Source: Prevotellaceae bacterium
GTDB lineage: Bacteria > Bacteroidota > Bacteroidia > Bacteroidales > UBA932
Assembly (NCBI GenBank): GCA_031267155.1
Contig: JAIRZR010000279.1
Coordinates: 1 to 8,531 of the forward strand
Direction: 5' to 3'
DNA length: 8,531 nucleotides
A program made the position numbers and the translations under genes. Under the pieces are notes generated by a model. The model worked only from the letters and a program-made list of their open reading frames with translations. It did no database searches and was not told the origin of the DNA. Shown piece by piece: positions 1 to 5,588 of the stretch (position 1 is its first letter; every line of letters starts with the position of its first letter).

Positions 1-453
1 ATGCATGTGGACGTCCGGGATGGCCGCGAAACGCCATATCCGCGCGAAGACTATTTCAGTAAAGGAGGCAGCGCCCGCAGGATACTGCCCCGCAAAACGG
101 ACATAAACAGCCCGTACCGGACGGTTTCCTGCGGCCCCCTGCTCTTCGCCCTGGCGGTGAAGGATATCACTCCGAACAGACAGGATCCGGACGCAAAATG
201 GAACTACGCACTGGTTTCCGGCAACGGAGACGACGTCCGTATCGAACGCTCGAAAATGCCTTCCCCCTGGAGCTGGCAAATGGAGGACGCCCCGGTACGG
301 CTCACGCTCAAAGCCGGTACATTCGACTGGCAACCGACGCATCTGCTGCCCCTGCCCGAAGAAGAAGTGAGTATAGACGAAACGGTAAACCTCACACTGA
401 TTCCGTATGGCTGTACGAAATTCAGAATCTGCATGTTTCCGGTGGCAAAATAA
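1..453 (+). CDS. GH127/DUF1680-type glycoside hydrolase (beta-L-arabinofuranosidase-like), C-terminal fragment
   Basis: The reading frame is open at the left edge and ends with TAA at 451-453, so these 150 residues are the C-terminus of a longer protein. The ATG at position 1 is probably internal, since family members usually exceed 600 residues. Residues 45-51 (GPLLFAL) and the final stretch with IPYGCTKFRICMFP (134-147) match the C-terminal beta-sandwich of the DUF1680 family, where a 'GPLVYAL' strand and a 'PYGCTrlRitxFP' ending recur. Known members remove beta-L-arabinofuranose or related sugars from plant or bacterial glycans. The catalytic barrel, with its cysteine nucleophile and zinc ligands, lies outside the window, so activity and substrate cannot be judged. 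The DNA is visibly richer in G+C than the ATPase gene further right. Family assignment is from memory of motifs; substrate is unknown. Confidence 0.72.
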   Translation: MHVDVRDGRETPYPREDYFSKGGSARRILPRKTDINSPYRTVSCGPLLFALAVKDITPNRQDPDAKWNYALVSGNGDDVRIERSKMPSPWSWQMEDAPVRLTLKAGTFDWQPTHLLPLPEEEVSIDETVNLTLIPYGCTKFRICMFPVAK

Positions 454-585
454 ATACGGCAGGATTGCTGGCGTATTCCTTGACTGTCGATTTAATTGTC
501 TGAACGGTCATTTCAGCGATTACATGATGCGAAATAAACAAGATGTAACAGTTTCATGATACTGCGAACATAATGCGCATCGCGA

Positions 586-617
586 AATTGCCCGTAGGGC
601 ATCAATATCAATAGAAA
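586..617 (+). repeat. Left arm of a 32/33-bp inverted repeat pair (REP/MITE-like)
   Basis: Positions 596-617 are the exact reverse complement of 771-792 (22 of 22). The match continues outward to 586 and 803 with one substitution and one single-base gap. The arm holds a short hairpin, TGCCC-GTA-GGGCA (589-601), followed by an A+T-rich tail ending in ATAGAAA. This hairpin-plus-tail layout resembles repeated intergenic modules I remember from Bacteroidales genomes, but I cannot confirm copy number here. Confidence 0.8.
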
Positions 618-635
618 ACCGTTTATCTCCCGTCA

Positions 636-653
636 CAAGCCTTTTAAGGCTTG
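636..653. repeat. 8-bp inverted repeat CAAGCCTT-TT-AAGGCTTG
   Basis: Positions 636-643 and 646-653 are perfect reverse complements separated by TT. As RNA this would form a seven-pair stem with a TTTA loop. It lies inside the segment bounded by the larger inverted pair. No long T run follows on either strand, so a factor-independent terminator is not clearly supported; it may be the inner structure of the element. Confidence 0.6.
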
Positions 654-705
654 CACGCGATGGCAAATGGCGTAATTGTTTACCGCACTCCCGGTCGAAT
701 TATAA

Positions 706-719
706 AATATACGTATATT
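706..719. repeat. 14-bp palindrome AATATACGTATATT
   Basis: The 14 bases are a perfect palindrome. The site lies between convergent genes, so an operator role has no obvious target; it may belong to the enclosing repeat element or be a chance product of A+T-rich sequence. Confidence 0.5.
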
Positions 720-770
720 CAACCTTGCGCTTGATTCAAGCCCTAACGGAGTTGGAGGTGTATTGGATAG

Positions 771-803
771 TTTCTATTGATATTGATGCCCTGACAGGCA
801 ATT
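771..803 (-). repeat. Right arm of the 32/33-bp inverted repeat pair
   Basis: Read on the - strand this arm repeats the left arm at 586-617. The hairpin changes from TGCCC-GTA-GGGCA to TGCC-TGTCAG-GGCA, so a four-pair stem survives the two differences. The two arms enclose 153 bp (618-770) without a coding sequence. Such a pair could be the ends of a small non-autonomous element, or two independent copies of one repeat inserted in opposite orientation. Confidence 0.8.
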
Positions 804-828
804 GGAATACTGTTATTCACTGGATATG

Positions 829-844
829 CCCTCGCAATGACGGG
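829..844 (-). repeat. REP-like signature CCCGTCATTGCGAGGG
   Basis: On the - strand these 16 bases read CCCGTCATTGCGAGGG. The core CGTCATTGCGAG is, from memory, part of short interspersed repeats found in many unrelated bacterial genomes. It sits just past the stop codon of the permease gene. The preceding + strand bases (TGGATATGCC) also resemble the usual companion sequence of that repeat in degenerate form. Confidence 0.5.
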
Positions 845-873
845 ACTTGACCCTTTTTGGATACTCCCTATTA

Positions 874-1833
874 TCATAAATATCCCGCAGATTTCAGTAC
901 GAATATGAACAGGAATATGCTTATGGCAGACAGCGCCGTGCTCATCACCACAATATTGGCGGAGACTTTCCCGTCGCATCCCATATTTTCGGACATTATG
1001 TAGCTTGCCACCGCCGTCGGACTTGCAAACAGGCAGAGCAGCGTAGCCAGTTCGAGTCCCCGAAATCCCGCATACACAAACACAATCATTGCGAACAGCG
1101 GTATGACAAGCAGTTTGCAGAGGGATGCAATGAATACCGACAGGAAATTATCCATCAATCCCCTGAATTTGAATAAGCCTCCCATCACTATCAGCGCCAG
1201 GGGAGTGGCGATTTTCGATATTTCATCCACGGGTCTGTCTATAAAAACCGGAAACCGCAGATTCAGCGTTCCGGCAGCGAAACCCGCAATACACGCAATA
1301 ATCAGGGGATTTTTAAAGATATTTTTGATTATAAGGGAAAAAGGTATTGATCTTTCGGTTTTTGTTTCCGAAAAGACAGTCAGGATAACAACCGCCGATA
1401 TGTTGTAAACCGGAATGACCATTCCCAAAAGCATCGATACGGGAATTATGGCGCTGTCGCCGTACATGCCCGTAACCAGCGGAAGCCCGTATATTATGAA
1501 GTTGCTCCTGTATATCCCCTGTATCAGGCTGCCCGTCGTCGCCCTGCGTTTCCCGAACAGGGGAACAGTAACAACAAGAACGGCTATCACAATGACAATC
1601 CCGACGGATGCGTACAGAATCAGTTTTGTATTGTACAGGGAGGCAAGCGGACCGTCGAAGCTGTTGCGGATGTTCTGGAAAAGCATCAGCGGCAGTGGAA
1701 ACCTGAACACGAAGCTGTTTGCCTCCAGCAAAAAATCTTCCGAAACAAAGCGAATCTGTTTAAGTGTATAACCGATGGCTATCAGCATAAAGAGCGGCAA
1801 TACAACATTCAGCGAAAACAAAAAATCATCCAT
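874..1833 (-). CDS. AEC-family permease (auxin efflux carrier / malonate transporter type)
   Basis: This 319-residue inner-membrane protein is a member of the AEC family, secondary carriers that move small organic anions or similar solutes. It is almost entirely hydrophobic, with about ten predicted membrane segments, for example near residues 8-24, 70-91, 128-153, 170-190, 206-221, 234-255 and 296-315. Two family landmarks are visible: YRSNFIIYGLPL (108-119), matching the conserved 'R-NFxnxGLPL' segment, and SPTAVASYIMSENMG (271-285) followed by a hydrophobic 'IVVMSTALSAISI' end. Length is normal for the family. It starts at ATG 1831-1833 with no Shine-Dalgarno sequence. It lies 78 bp downstream of radC in the same orientation, and no Bacteroidetes-type promoter is seen in the gap, so it is probably read from the radC promoter. 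Substrate cannot be inferred. Confidence 0.88.
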   Translation of the reverse strand: MDDFLFSLNVVLPLFMLIAIGYTLKQIRFVSEDFLLEANSFVFRFPLPLMLFQNIRNSFDGPLASLYNTKLILYASVGIVIVIAVLVVTVPLFGKRRATTGSLIQGIYRSNFIIYGLPLVTGMYGDSAIIPVSMLLGMVIPVYNISAVVILTVFSETKTERSIPFSLIIKNIFKNPLIIACIAGFAAGTLNLRFPVFIDRPVDEISKIATPLALIVMGGLFKFRGLMDNFLSVFIASLCKLLVIPLFAMIVFVYAGFRGLELATLLCLFASPTAVASYIMSENMGCDGKVSANIVVMSTALSAISIFLFIFVLKSAGYL

Positions 1834-1867
1834 TTAACATATCTTTATATCCTTACTTTACTATACT

Positions 1868-1887
1868 TTTTGCGATGCATCGCGAAA
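1868..1887. repeat. Palindrome centred on GCGATGCATCGC
   Basis: Positions 1872-1883 are a perfect 12-bp palindrome, extended by TTT (1868-1870) and AAA (1885-1887) across one mismatch. Its right half continues as GCATCGCGAAATTG (1877-1890), a 14-base exact match to 577-590 at the edge of the repeat element left of the permease. It lies between radC and the permease gene and could form an RNA hairpin in a joint transcript. Confidence 0.6.
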
Positions 1888-1889
1888 TT

Positions 1890-1917
1890 GTTAATTGTTA
1901 ATTATTAATTGTTAATT
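1890..1917. repeat. Four tandem copies of a 7-bp unit (GTTAATT)
   Basis: The units are GTTAATT, GTTAATT, ATTAATT and GTTAATT at 1890, 1897, 1904 and 1911. The last copy covers the radC stop codon (1912-1914) and its final Asn codon. Short tandem heptamers of this composition are common intergenic repeats in Bacteroidetes and may vary in copy number by slippage. Confidence 0.85.
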
Positions 1918-2613
1918 GTCAATGATTCCCGCGTCGGCAAAGCTGTAATACCTGTCATTCGAGATTATAATATGGTCAATCAGCGGTATTCCGAAAAATG
2001 ACAGCGCTTCCCTTATTTTTGCCGTCAGGGCTATGTCCTGCCTGCTTGGATTCATGTTTCCCGACGGGTGGTTATGGACGGCTGCAGCCGACGAAGCCAG
2101 GCACTCGACAGCCGATTTCGCTATGATCTTCATGTCAATGGCTGCGGAATCCGTTCCGCCCATGCTGATTTTCACCTTTGTAATCACGCTGTTGCTTTTG
2201 TTGAGGAACAGCATCCAAAATTCCTCGTAGGGCAAATCGGACAGCAGGGGATAGAATATGTCCCGAATATCCCTTGACTGCATGACTTTTTCCTTTTCCC
2301 GCCTGTCGGAATCCTTTCTTCTCCGTCCCAGCTCCATGGCGGCAGCGACCGTTACCGCTCTTGCGGCGCCTATGCCCCTGAATTTCTGCAAATCGCGGAT
2401 ACTCATCCTTCCGAGCCTGTTCAGGTCGTTATCGACGCTGTTCAAAAGGTTTTTTGCCGAATCGACAGCCGTCATCTCCCGCGTGCCGCTTCCGAGTATT
2501 ATCGCCACAAGCTCGGCGTCGCTCAGGACGGACGCTCCCTTTTCAATCATCTTTTCCCTCGGACGGTCTTCCTCCGCCCACGACTTTATTGTAAGTCTTT
2601 TGTTTTCTTCCAT
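1912..2613 (-). CDS. radC: RadC-family JAB/MPN domain protein
   Basis: The product is 233 residues, the normal RadC length. The N-terminus begins with the usual 'IKSWAEEDRPREKMIEKG' region, and KFRGIGAARA (77-86) is a helix-hairpin-helix DNA-contact motif. The C-terminal JAB1/MPN metalloprotease-like domain carries the JAMM signature VHNHPSGNMNPSRQD (179-193), with H180, H182, S190 and D193. The name comes from an old link to radiation repair that has been questioned; the exact role of RadC remains unclear. The start was set at ATG 2611-2613, because the frame stays open far upstream but only as antisense to the mscS-like gene. The RadC fold begins at this ATG, and AGGAGT (2618-2623 on the - strand) is a good ribosome site. 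It is divergent from the channel gene and followed by the permease. Confidence 0.95.
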   Translation of the reverse strand: MEENKRLTIKSWAEEDRPREKMIEKGASVLSDAELVAIILGSGTREMTAVDSAKNLLNSVDNDLNRLGRMSIRDLQKFRGIGAARAVTVAAAMELGRRRKDSDRREKEKVMQSRDIRDIFYPLLSDLPYEEFWMLFLNKSNSVITKVKISMGGTDSAAIDMKIIAKSAVECLASSAAAVHNHPSGNMNPSRQDIALTAKIREALSFFGIPLIDHIIISNDRYYSFADAGIIDN

Positions 2614-2617
2614 ATAT

Positions 2618-2623
2618 ACTCCT
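2618..2623 (-). promoter_or_regulatory. Shine-Dalgarno site of radC
   Basis: AGGAGT on the - strand lies four bases before the radC ATG (2611-2613). It is the only clear ribosome-binding site of this type in the window and decides the radC start against longer in-frame extensions. Confidence 0.65.
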
Positions 2624-2653
2624 GCCTTCAAAAACTGAAAATATTTTTCGAGG

Positions 2654-2684
2654 CAAAAGTACGGAAAATATGCGGAATATCGAA
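2654..2684 (-). promoter_or_regulatory. Candidate promoter of radC (Bacteroidetes type)
   Basis: On the - strand TACTTTTG (2654-2661) matches the Bacteroidetes -7 consensus TAnnTTTG exactly. Nineteen bases upstream is TTCG (2681-2684), three of four matches to the -33 TTTG. The -7 box ends 40 bp before the radC ATG, a normal leader length. It faces and interleaves with the channel promoter. Confidence 0.6.
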
Positions 2685-2700
2685 AAAACATGTAATTTTG
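2669..2700 (+). promoter_or_regulatory. Candidate promoter of the mscS-like gene (Bacteroidetes type)
   Basis: TAATTTTG (2693-2700) matches the -7 consensus TAnnTTTG exactly, and TATG (2669-2672), 20 bases upstream, matches the -33 TTTG at three of four positions. It ends 40 bp before the channel ATG. Its span overlaps that of the oppositely directed radC promoter, so the two may compete for polymerase. Confidence 0.6.
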
Positions 2701-2740
2701 CGCCGTAAAATTTAGGTTTAAAGCGTAAAAATAAAACGTT

Positions 2741-3778
2741 ATGGATTTTTTTGATAAGATAGTGTGGGGTAATTCCATTAAGGAATGGGGATTTTCACTG
2801 CTGATTATAGTCGGGGCTGTTATTCTCAACAGGCTGATAATGTTTCTGAACAGAAATGTCTTTAGAAAAATGGCGGCGAAAAGCCGGGGACAGTTCGATG
2901 ACATACTGCTCGATTCGCTCGAAAAACCCGTCATGTTCGGGATAATGCTTGGCGCCATCTGGTTTGCGTCCGCCCGTTTGAACATGGACGCCGGGATGCT
3001 CGACGTAATCAAAAAATCGTACCAGATACTTATAGTTATAAATGTTACATGGTTCGTTTCCAAGTTTTCAAGCTCGCTTATTACGGAATACGGCAATAAC
3101 ATAAACAACCGGCTGCTGCCGCTGATAAAGCGTACCATCCTGATTATTATCTGGGCAATAGGCATTGTGACGGCTTTGAACAATGTGGGAATCGCAATCA
3201 CTTCAATCCTCGGGGTACTTGGCGTCGGCGGAGTGTCTGTAGCCTTAGCTGCCCAGGACACGATAAAAAACATTTTCAGCGGCATAACCATTTATACCGA
3301 TGCGCCTTTCCGCCTTGGAGACATTATACAGTTCGACGGTTTCGAGGGTACTGTCCATGACATCGGCCTCCGGAGCACCCGCATCATTACTTACGAACAG
3401 CGGATTGTCTCCGTGCCAAACTGCAGGCTGATGGATGCTTCCGTCATCAATATCTCGGCAGAACCTTCAAGACGTGTGGTGATAACGCTGGGACTTACTT
3501 ACGACACCACTCCGCAGAAAATGAAGGAGGCTATCGGCATCCTCAAAAAACTGCCGGCAAATGTGTCCGAAATAGAAACGAATACTGTTGCCGTATTCTC
3601 CGATTTCGGCGATTCCGCGCTCATTCTGACGTATATCTATTATATTAAAAAGAACTGCGATATAAGAGAATCCAGTTCGAAAGTTAATTTCGAAATCCTC
3701 AGCAGTTTCAACGAAGCCGGTCTGAATTTCGCCTTCCCGACACAGACAATCTACGCAAATGTGACAAACGGAAATTGA
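2741..3778 (+). CDS. MscS-family mechanosensitive ion channel
   Basis: The 345-residue product is a small-conductance mechanosensitive channel, an inner-membrane protein that opens under membrane tension and releases solutes during hypo-osmotic shock. Membrane segments are visible near residues 18-36, 64-80, 93-110 and 131-147. The pore-lining helix with its Gly/Ala pattern (ILGVLGVGGVSVALAAQDT, 156-174) follows. Next comes the cytosolic beta domain: FRLGDIIQFDGFEGTVHDIGLRS (190-212), then VSVPNC (223-228). The C-terminal alpha/beta part ends with FPTQTIY (332-338), typical of the family. It starts at ATG 2741 with no Shine-Dalgarno sequence, and the N-terminus (MDFFDKI) reads naturally. Length and domain order are complete. 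It stands alone on the + strand, divergent from radC and convergent with the ATPase gene. Confidence 0.93.
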   Translation: MDFFDKIVWGNSIKEWGFSLLIIVGAVILNRLIMFLNRNVFRKMAAKSRGQFDDILLDSLEKPVMFGIMLGAIWFASARLNMDAGMLDVIKKSYQILIVINVTWFVSKFSSSLITEYGNNINNRLLPLIKRTILIIIWAIGIVTALNNVGIAITSILGVLGVGGVSVALAAQDTIKNIFSGITIYTDAPFRLGDIIQFDGFEGTVHDIGLRSTRIITYEQRIVSVPNCRLMDASVINISAEPSRRVVITLGLTYDTTPQKMKEAIGILKKLPANVSEIETNTVAVFSDFGDSALILTYIYYIKKNCDIRESSSKVNFEILSSFNEAGLNFAFPTQTIYANVTNGN

Positions 3779-3861
3779 GTATCCGCGATAACGGGCTATT
3801 CGCAGGTGAGGGAATTGATTTGTACAGCGAATACCGGTTTGTTTCACGAATCGGAAATATA

Positions 3862-3894
3862 TTTAAGAATGCGAAGCAGCATTGCATTCTTAAA
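3862..3894. terminator. Stem-loop between convergent genes (possible two-way terminator)
   Basis: TTTAAGAATGC (3862-3872) and GCATTCTTAAA (3884-3894) form a perfect 11-bp stem with an 11-base loop. It lies 84 bp past the channel stop codon and overlaps the last codon and stop of the oppositely read ATPase gene. The outer stem is A+T-rich on both sides, as expected of a shared terminator, but no uninterrupted T run follows directly. A weaker arm pair, TATTCGC (3797-3803) and GCGAATA (3827-3833), lies just upstream. Confidence 0.5.
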
Positions 3895-5230
3895 CATATT
3901 GCTTCAATATTTTTTCGAGTTGTCCCACATAATAAAACGGCAGGTTGATTAGCCTGAATTTTTTACCGCTTTGCGTTACAGTATCATCAATCGAAAACGG
4001 CTGCGACCAAACTCTTATGGCTATATTGTGCGGACACTCGTCCATAAACAAATGCAGAGATTTAAGTTTGAAATTATGACCCGATTTTACTTCTATCGGA
4101 ATCGCCATACTGTTAAATTTATACAGGAAATCGACTTCGGCCGAAGAAGTTCCCTTTTCCCGACGCCAAAAAATACGCGTGGTAAGCAAACTGTCGTCCA
4201 GGGTTAAAAGTTCCTGTGCCACAATGTGCTCTGCAATTCTACCCCGCCATACGTCTTCAATGTTTTTTACCGAAAAAACCTCTTTTTGAATGCCTGCGTA
4301 ATAGTTTATCAGACCAGTATCAAGCCACAGCAGTTTCGGGCGACGGCGAAAATTTGGCGACAGGGGCATCTGTACCGACGAACTGAGATATGCAAGCTCA
4401 AGCAGCATCGCTTTCTGAATGGTTTGAAATGCCTTGCTCATTTCGCGCGACGAAAAGCCCGTATTTCCGAACTTGTCGAAAGAGATTGTTTCCGCCGCCG
4501 AATACCAGCCGACATCCAAAATCGTGCGTATTATCTGAATTTGCAGTGCGTTGCCGGTATATTTTTCCACATCATCCTTATATGTAAGGAGTAAAGAATC
4601 ATACACTTCTCTCACTGCAAGAATATCCCTGTTTTCAGCATATCTCACTATTGCGGCAGGCATTCCGCCCACGAGAATATATTTGTAGAAATGTTCTATA
4701 ATTCGGAAATGAATTGCTGAAACATCGGCCTGATTTTCAATCAGGCCGGCGTCAAAATCATCGCCGATTCCTCTCAAAAACTCGATAAACGAGCAGGGAC
4801 GAATAGCCATATATTGCACCCGCCCAACGGGAAACGAAATTTTCCTGACGTCGATGACCGTCTCAAGCATCGAACCCGCAACGATGACGTGAATATAATT
4901 TGCCTCTTCATAAAAATAACGCAAAATCGCGACAGCCGGTTTGGAATACTGTATTTCGTCGATAAAGAGCAGCACCGGTTTGCCGGTTTTCATTACACCT
5001 TTATAGAAAAATATGTCCGTAATTGTCTTTTGAACATCGTTCCCGGTTTCAAACAGCTGACGCTCGTTTTCGTTTTCCAGGTTTAATTCCAGATAAACGT
5101 CATAATCTTTGGCAAGTTCGCGTACAAGAGTTGTCTTGCCTACCTGCCTTGCACCGCGCAAAACAAGTGGCTTCCGATACCTGCTCTTACTCCATTCGCG
5201 CAGGTTTTCCAAAACTTTTCGCGGTATCAT
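3890..5230 (-). CDS. AAA+ ATPase with DUF4143-type C-terminal domain
   Basis: The protein has 446 residues when started at ATG 5228-5230; an alternative TTG at 5237-5239 would add three. Residues here are counted from the TTG. Walker A is GARQVGKTT (29-37), Walker B is VLLFIDE (89-95), and VAGS (120-123) resembles a sensor segment. The C-terminus contains E337, then AEVDF (367-371) and PIEVKSG (381-387). This E...VD...ExK spacing resembles a PD-(D/E)xK nuclease fold and is typical of DUF4143 proteins. These are common, often multi-copy accessory ATPases of unproven function. The gene stands alone, reads toward the channel gene, and is visibly richer in A+T than its neighbours, which may point to transfer. 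A 17-bp direct repeat sits where its promoter should be. ATG was preferred because TTG starts are rare here. Confidence 0.88.
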   Translation of the reverse strand: MIPRKVLENLREWSKSRYRKPLVLRGARQVGKTTLVRELAKDYDVYLELNLENENERQLFETGNDVQKTITDIFFYKGVMKTGKPVLLFIDEIQYSKPAVAILRYFYEEANYIHVIVAGSMLETVIDVRKISFPVGRVQYMAIRPCSFIEFLRGIGDDFDAGLIENQADVSAIHFRIIEHFYKYILVGGMPAAIVRYAENRDILAVREVYDSLLLTYKDDVEKYTGNALQIQIIRTILDVGWYSAAETISFDKFGNTGFSSREMSKAFQTIQKAMLLELAYLSSSVQMPLSPNFRRRPKLLWLDTGLINYYAGIQKEVFSVKNIEDVWRGRIAEHIVAQELLTLDDSLLTTRIFWRREKGTSSAEVDFLYKFNSMAIPIEVKSGHNFKLKSLHLFMDECPHNIAIRVWSQPFSIDDTVTQSGKKFRLINLPFYYVGQLEKILKQYV

Positions 5231-5256
5231 ATCATTCAATTGTTTTTTTTAATCTG

Positions 5257-5273
5257 CAAACTTTAAGGGTATA
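5257..5273 (-). repeat. 17-bp direct repeat, copy near the ATPase start
   Basis: CAAACTTTAAGGGTATA on the + strand, identical to 5290-5306. On the - strand it contains TAAAGTTTG, one base longer in the spacer than the -7 consensus TAnnTTTG. It ends 26 bp before the ATPase ATG, about where a -7 box would be, so it may be part of the promoter, an operator, or both. Confidence 0.75.
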
Positions 5274-5289
5274 AACTGTATTAATTTTA

Positions 5290-5306
5290 CAAACTTTAAG
5301 GGTATA
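5290..5306 (-). repeat. 17-bp direct repeat, distal copy
   Basis: An exact copy of 5257-5273 placed 33 bp upstream relative to the ATPase gene. That is about three helical turns, so two bound proteins would face the same side of the DNA. A weaker CTTTAAAG at 5324-5331 could be a third, degenerate site. Confidence 0.75.
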
Positions 5307-5433
5307 TTCTCCTTTGTTATTATCTTTAAAGCTGTTTTGAGTTTATATATTTATCTTAATAACCAGGTAATATTTTCTTTTTTATTAATAAATAGTCTTT
5401 AATTTCCAAATGCGAAAGTACAAAAATTATTAA

Positions 5434-5489
5434 CAATTGACACCTAAGCCAACCCATGATTTGTTCGCAGGCTGGGATAGGTGTTATTG
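5434..5489. repeat. Long imperfect inverted repeat (hairpin)
   Basis: ACACCTA (5440-5446) pairs with TAGGTGT (5478-5484). Outside it CAAT (5434-5437) pairs with ATTG (5486-5489). Inside it CCA (5449-5451) pairs with TGG (5473-5475) and CC (5453-5454) with GG (5470-5471), separated by small mismatches. The loop is about 15 bases. Regular mismatches inside a long stem recall hairpins of transposon ends or structured RNA rather than a terminator, and no T run follows. Confidence 0.55.
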
Positions 5490-5568
5490 CTATAATTCTA
5501 TATTCTACTATTCATTTTTATCAGTTATTTATACAGAGATACATTATGTCACTCTTTTATTTCAAAGT

Positions 5569-5588
5569 AAAAACGCCTGCCCGTTTTT
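5569..5588 (-). terminator. Weak candidate terminator of the glycoside hydrolase gene
   Basis: On the - strand AAAAACG (5582-5588) and CGTTTTT (5569-5575) form a seven-pair stem around a six-base loop, about 40 bp after the hydrolase stop codon. The T run is the stem's own 3' arm. The stem has only two G-C pairs, so this is a weak candidate. A second small stem, AACTGT/ACAGTT (5619-5636), overlaps the stop codon. Confidence 0.35.

Larger units (their letters stand above)
454..873. other. Repeat-rich intergenic region between two convergent genes
   Basis: No credible gene lies here. The 420 bp contain a near-perfect inverted pair (586-617 and 771-803), an 8-bp inverted repeat at 636-653, a 14-bp palindrome at 706-719, a CTTGATTCAAG palindrome at 730-740 and a REP-like signature at 829-844. 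There is also CATCGCG (578-584) matched by its inverse CGCGATG (656-662). The flanking genes converge, so the region has no need for promoters; it looks like a place where short repetitive elements have accumulated and it may also end transcription. The short frame on the - strand at 743-979 overlaps the permease and has no family features. Confidence 0.75.

Noticed and set aside
842..858. GGG-ACTTGA-CCC followed by TTTTT as a terminator on the + strand
   Set aside because: A three-pair stem is too short, and it lies nearly 400 bp past the GH127-like stop codon.
1103..1771. Two + strand frames (1103-1408 and 1415-1771) opposite the permease
   Set aside because: They are mirror frames of the hydrophobic AEC gene with no family motifs, ribosome sites or promoter.
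2614..3291. Long N-terminal extension of radC on the - strand (frame open to 3291)
   Set aside because: It is antisense to the well-supported MscS-type gene, has no RadC homology, and RadC has its normal start and ribosome site at 2613.
5231..5239. TTG start at 5237-5239 for the ATPase
   Set aside because: An in-frame ATG lies three codons downstream and the family N-terminus does not need the extra residues; TTG remains possible.
5434..5489. Integron attC site
   Set aside because: The conserved attC end boxes (RYYYAAC and GTTRRRY) are not present in the required arrangement and no gene cassette follows.
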